8,128 nt of DNA from positions 1 to 8,128 of the forward strand of contig CAJQOK010000120.1 in NCBI GenBank assembly GCA_905479905.1, written 5' to 3'. This document shows, one piece after another, positions 5,655 to 8,128 of the stretch. Both the position numbers and the translations under genes were made by a program. Positions within the stretch are counted from its first letter, which is position 1. Each line of letters begins with the position of its first letter. The notes beneath the pieces are model-generated. The model was not told the origin of the DNA, made no database searches, and was given only the letters and a program-made list of their open reading frames with translations. This DNA is from an uncultured Aliterella sp. Its GTDB lineage: Bacteria > Cyanobacteriota > Cyanobacteriia > Cyanobacteriales > Chroococcidiopsidaceae.

Positions 5655-7291
5655 GCCTCAATGTAACTAGGCGCTAAGTCTAAACTTGCCAATAATTTAA
5701 CGCCGTACTCTGCTTCAAAAATTGCTTTTTTAGTGTCCAAACTCCATAGCTCTAAAGCGCAGTCATCATTAAGATGGGCGGGTTTGAGGTGTAGGTGAAG
5801 TTCAAAAGATGTAAAACTATAATCACACCGTAATTGACTAATCGCCCCAATTTGCCGCCGATCTAAAGCTACTGCCAAACGCAAAAATGCACTAACTTGG
5901 TTAACTAACTGGCGAGAATTTTTAGATAAAATGCGATAATTTTCATGCTTTTTCTTGGGGGCGCTGCGGCGGTGGTAACGGGCAATATTAGCAATAATTT
6001 CTAGTTCAGTTTCGGTGTATCCAAGTAATTCACCATGACGAACTAGATAGTAGGTATGTTTGTGGTGAGCAGCATGATTAACGTGGTAGCCGCAGTTGTG
6101 CAGCATAGCCGCCGACCACAATAGCTGCCTTTCTTCTACTCCCCAATTGTGAAGTTTGCCTTGGAGTTGGTCGAATAGAGCGATCGCAAAATTAGCAACG
6201 CGATCGCTATGCTCTAAGTTAGCTTGATATTTTTGCGCCGTTTTAATGACATTTCTTTGGCGAATCGAGCTTTGGTAGCGCAAACGATCTTCAATCAAGC
6301 CGTGAGAAAGCATCCAGTTAACGATAATTCCTTCACGCAAACTGCGTTCGCACACTGTCAGCGTATCTAGCCCCAAAAGCTTCATAGCTTCAAGTAAAAT
6401 AATTGCTCCAGCTAAAATAATTTCCGAGCGGCTTTCAGAAATACCAGCAATAGCCGCTCTTTCTACATAATTGAGCCTGCGTAACCGATTGACAATTTCT
6501 TGTAAGTCTTTAAGGCTAAATTGGTATCCGGTAAGCGGTGAAGGAGTTAACCCAAGTTTTTCTCTCGCATGAACGGCTGCAAGCGTCTCTATCGTGCCAG
6601 CCGTACCCACCAAGCGAGCCACTTCACCAGGTTGCAACAAGGCGCGTAACTCATCAACAGGCCGCTCTAAAGCGCCGCGCACATTGGCAGTTAGATAATT
6701 AAATTCGCGATCGCTAATGGGATCTGTAGTAATGCGTTCAGTAGTCAGGCGTACCGCTCCGATTTTGGTGCTGCTAAGACTACGCGCTTCGTGACTATCT
6801 CCCAAAATTAACTCAGTAGAACCGCCGCCAATATCGATAATAATATGGGGCTGATCGTTAAATTCCATCCCCGATAGTACACCGAGGTAGATTCTTCGGG
6901 CTTCTTCTTGACCAGAAATTAAGTCAACTTTCAAGCCTAATTGCTCATCAACTTGCTGCAAAAACTCCTTACCATTAGGCGCTTCTCGCACAGCGCTAGT
7001 AGCGACAGCAATAGTTGTTTGGGCGTTGAAGGTTTTAGCAATTTCTTGAAAACGGCTTAAAGTAGCGATCGCCCGATTGATTACTTCTAACTTTAAGTTA
7101 CCTGTTGTTAGATCGCGATCGCCCAGTCTTACAGGCTCTTTTTCTCTAGCAATAATTGTAAAAGTTGGTAGTGTCGGTTCGACTTTAACTACTACCATAT
7201 GCAAAGAATTTGTCCCCAAGTCGATAGCCGCAATAATTTGTTGCTCAACTTGCGTCGGAATTAGCCAACTAGCGGAAACAGAATTGACCAT
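5651..7291 (-). CDS. ppx: Ppx/GppA family exopolyphosphatase with C-terminal HD-like domain
   Basis: Members of this family hydrolyse terminal phosphate from inorganic polyphosphate, and some also convert pppGpp to ppGpp; which activity dominates here cannot be told from sequence. The 546 residues begin with the ASKHA-fold phosphatase module: AAIDLGTNSLHMVV (21-34, phosphate loop 1), ATSAVREAPNG (97-107), ISGQEEARRIYLGV (125-138, Glu129/130 holding the catalytic Glu), DIGGGSTEL (153-161, phosphate loop 2) and VGTAGTIETL (228-237). A helical HD-like module follows from about 330, with LHNCGYHVNHAAHHKH (397-412) and RYHRRS (438-443). Where a canonical HD phosphohydrolase has His-Asp, this protein has His-Asn, so hydrolysis by that module is doubtful. 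The tail (about 485-546) is a small extra domain. The ATG at 7291 has a GGTGG 9 nt upstream. The protein is likely cytoplasmic. Confidence 0.95.
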   Translation of the reverse strand: MVNSVSASWLIPTQVEQQIIAAIDLGTNSLHMVVVKVEPTLPTFTIIAREKEPVRLGDRDLTTGNLKLEVINRAIATLSRFQEIAKTFNAQTTIAVATSAVREAPNGKEFLQQVDEQLGLKVDLISGQEEARRIYLGVLSGMEFNDQPHIIIDIGGGSTELILGDSHEARSLSSTKIGAVRLTTERITTDPISDREFNYLTANVRGALERPVDELRALLQPGEVARLVGTAGTIETLAAVHAREKLGLTPSPLTGYQFSLKDLQEIVNRLRRLNYVERAAIAGISESRSEIILAGAIILLEAMKLLGLDTLTVCERSLREGIIVNWMLSHGLIEDRLRYQSSIRQRNVIKTAQKYQANLEHSDRVANFAIALFDQLQGKLHNWGVEERQLLWSAAMLHNCGYHVNHAAHHKHTYYLVRHGELLGYTETELEIIANIARYHRRSAPKKKHENYRILSKNSRQLVNQVSAFLRLAVALDRRQIGAISQLRCDYSFTSFELHLHLKPAHLNDDCALELWSLDTKKAIFEAEYGVKLLASLDLAPSYIEA

Positions 7292-7387
7292 GTAAATTTA
7301 CCACCCAGCACCCAGCATCATAAATAACGATATTCTATAAATGGTAAACAAAAGCTGAATTCATCTATCTTTATAGTTATCTTTCCT
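7292..7387. promoter_or_regulatory. Shared divergent promoter region of ppx and the prenyltransferase gene
   Basis: This 96-bp spacer separates two divergent starts and must carry both promoters. On the minus strand TATGAT (7322-7317) is a good -10 match for ppx, but no -35 lies at the right distance. On the plus strand TATAAA (7336-7341) and TATAGT (7372-7377) are possible -10 boxes; the latter would leave almost no leader before the ATG at 7388. A TGAATTCA palindrome lies at 7356-7363. Confidence 0.55.
7302..7317. repeat. 7-bp tandem repeat, about 2.3 copies of CACCCAG
   Basis: CACCCAG occurs twice in a row followed by CA (7302-7317), 10 bp upstream of the ppx ATG. On the minus strand it reads as a G-rich tract that includes part of the GGTGG (7305-7301) that may act as the ppx ribosome-binding site. 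Short heptamer repeats between genes are frequent in many filamentous and related cyanobacteria. Confidence 0.6.
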
Positions 7388-8128
7388 ATGACTATCGCTC
7401 AACAAGAAAATACTCCTATACCGATTTGGCTGGCTATTGTTAGGCTTTTGCGCTGGGATAAACCCGCCGGAAGATTAATTTTAATGATTCCAGCTTTATG
7501 GGCGGTATTTTTAGCCGCCCAAGGTTCGCCACCAATACCTTTAGTAGGTGCGATAATTCTAGGAACTTTAGCAACCAGTGCGGCGGGGTGCGTAGTAAAT
7601 GACTTATGGGATCGAAATATCGATTCTCAAGTAGCACGAACCCGCAATCGCCCTCTAGCAGTGCGATCGCTCTCCGTTAAAGTGGGGTTTGGAGTGGCAA
7701 TTGCAGCTTTAATTTGTGCGTGGGCGATCACATCTTATCTTAATCCTTTAAGCTTTTGGCTGTCGGTGGCAGCAGTTCCGGTAATTTTACTTTACCCCTC
7801 TGCTAAACGAGTGTTCCCCGTGCCGCAATTGGTCATGGCAGTTGCTTGGGGTTTTGCAGTTTTAATTAGCTGGAGTAGCGTTACAGAGAGCTTAGATAAC
7901 GCAATGTGGATGCTATGGGGAGCTACGGTATTGTGGGCATTAGGATTTGATACAATTTATGCAATGAGCGATCGCGAAGATGATCGCAAGTTAGGAGTAA
8001 ATTCCAGCGCTTTATTTTTTGGCAAGTATGCACCTACAGCAATCCTAATTTGTTTTACGGGTACAGTTTTGTTAATGAGTTGGTTAGGCGTAACAATGGA
8101 GTTAACTTTTGCTTTTTGGCTGACACTG
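7388..8128 (+). CDS. ubiA: UbiA-type 4-hydroxybenzoate polyprenyltransferase (plastoquinone pathway), 3' end missing
   Basis: This membrane enzyme joins a long prenyl diphosphate to 4-hydroxybenzoate. In cyanobacteria, which make plastoquinone-9 from 4-hydroxybenzoate, the UbiA-type enzyme (slr0926 in Synechocystis) makes the solanesyl intermediate; I infer the same role here. The frame is open for 247 codons to the right edge, so roughly 40-50 residues are probably missing. Both Mg-diphosphate-binding motifs are intact: NDLWDRNID (71-79, NDxxDxxxD) followed by RTRNRPL, and DTIYAMSDREDD (188-199) followed by RKLGV. Hydrophobic helices alternate around them, as expected for a protein with eight or nine membrane spans. 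The start MTIAQQENTP is followed by a conserved-looking LLRWDKPAGRLILMIP (20-35). Related prenyltransferases (chlorophyll, tocopherol, menaquinone) are less likely given the close fit of both motifs and spacing. Confidence 0.95.
   Translation, partial: MTIAQQENTPIPIWLAIVRLLRWDKPAGRLILMIPALWAVFLAAQGSPPIPLVGAIILGTLATSAAGCVVNDLWDRNIDSQVARTRNRPLAVRSLSVKVGFGVAIAALICAWAITSYLNPLSFWLSVAAVPVILLYPSAKRVFPVPQLVMAVAWGFAVLISWSSVTESLDNAMWMLWGATVLWALGFDTIYAMSDREDDRKLGVNSSALFFGKYAPTAILICFTGTVLLMSWLGVTMELTFAFWLTL

Noticed and set aside
5655..5690. Possible terminator hairpin (GCCT/AGGC arms) after the 99-residue ORF
   Set aside because: The stem is only 4 bp with a 10-nt loop and no U-tract, and it lies within the ppx coding sequence.
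7440..7637. A 65-codon open frame opposite the prenyltransferase gene
   Set aside because: It overlaps the conserved region with the NDxxDxxxD motif of the prenyltransferase, so it is a shadow.
1..8128. CRISPR array, tRNA, rRNA, insertion sequence or defence system
   Set aside because: I saw no spaced direct repeats, no cloverleaf-like sequence, no transposase or nuclease motif; all larger frames belong to core-type genes.

Overview
The window looks like ordinary chromosomal DNA of a cyanobacterium. I see 14 copies of the HIP1 octamer GCGATCGC on an AT-leaning background. There are three families that I know mainly from cyanobacteria and plastid-bearing lineages (DUF1350, DUF3086, DUF3119). 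There are also cyanobacterial-type versions of PlsY, an MlaE/TGD1-like permease, a Ppx/GppA-HD protein and a UbiA-type prenyltransferase that probably serves plastoquinone synthesis. The genus cannot be fixed from this sequence. I see no insertion sequence, CRISPR array, tRNA, rRNA or phage gene.

Left block (1-5058, all on the minus strand). Six genes follow one another with gaps of only 26-51 bp. In transcription order they are an MlaE-type lipid ABC transporter permease, a small DUF3119 membrane protein, a DUF3086 coiled-coil protein, the glycerol-3-phosphate acyltransferase PlsY, a DUF1350 alpha/beta-hydrolase-like protein, and a receiver-PP2C phosphatase that runs off the left edge. The layout suggests one transcription unit. 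Two of its genes have well-understood membrane-lipid roles (transport and phosphatidic acid synthesis), so the two unknown genes between them are candidates for lipid or envelope functions.

Middle (5059-5354). This is a 296-bp non-coding gap that must hold the promoter of the minus-strand block and that of a small plus-strand gene. It contains a HIP1 site, an inverted repeat and a 10-bp palindrome. The plus-strand gene encodes a 99-residue protein with two predicted membrane segments and unknown function. Its stop codon overlaps the stop of the converging ppx gene by 4 bp.

Right block (5651-8128). A Ppx/GppA phosphatase with a C-terminal HD-like domain lies on the minus strand. It is divergent from a plus-strand UbiA prenyltransferase cut by the right edge. 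The 96-bp spacer between them carries a short 7-bp tandem repeat next to the ppx start.

No gene is visibly broken. The least understood parts are the DUF3119-DUF3086 pair within the lipid gene cluster, the DUF1350 protein beside PlsY, and the 99-residue membrane protein.
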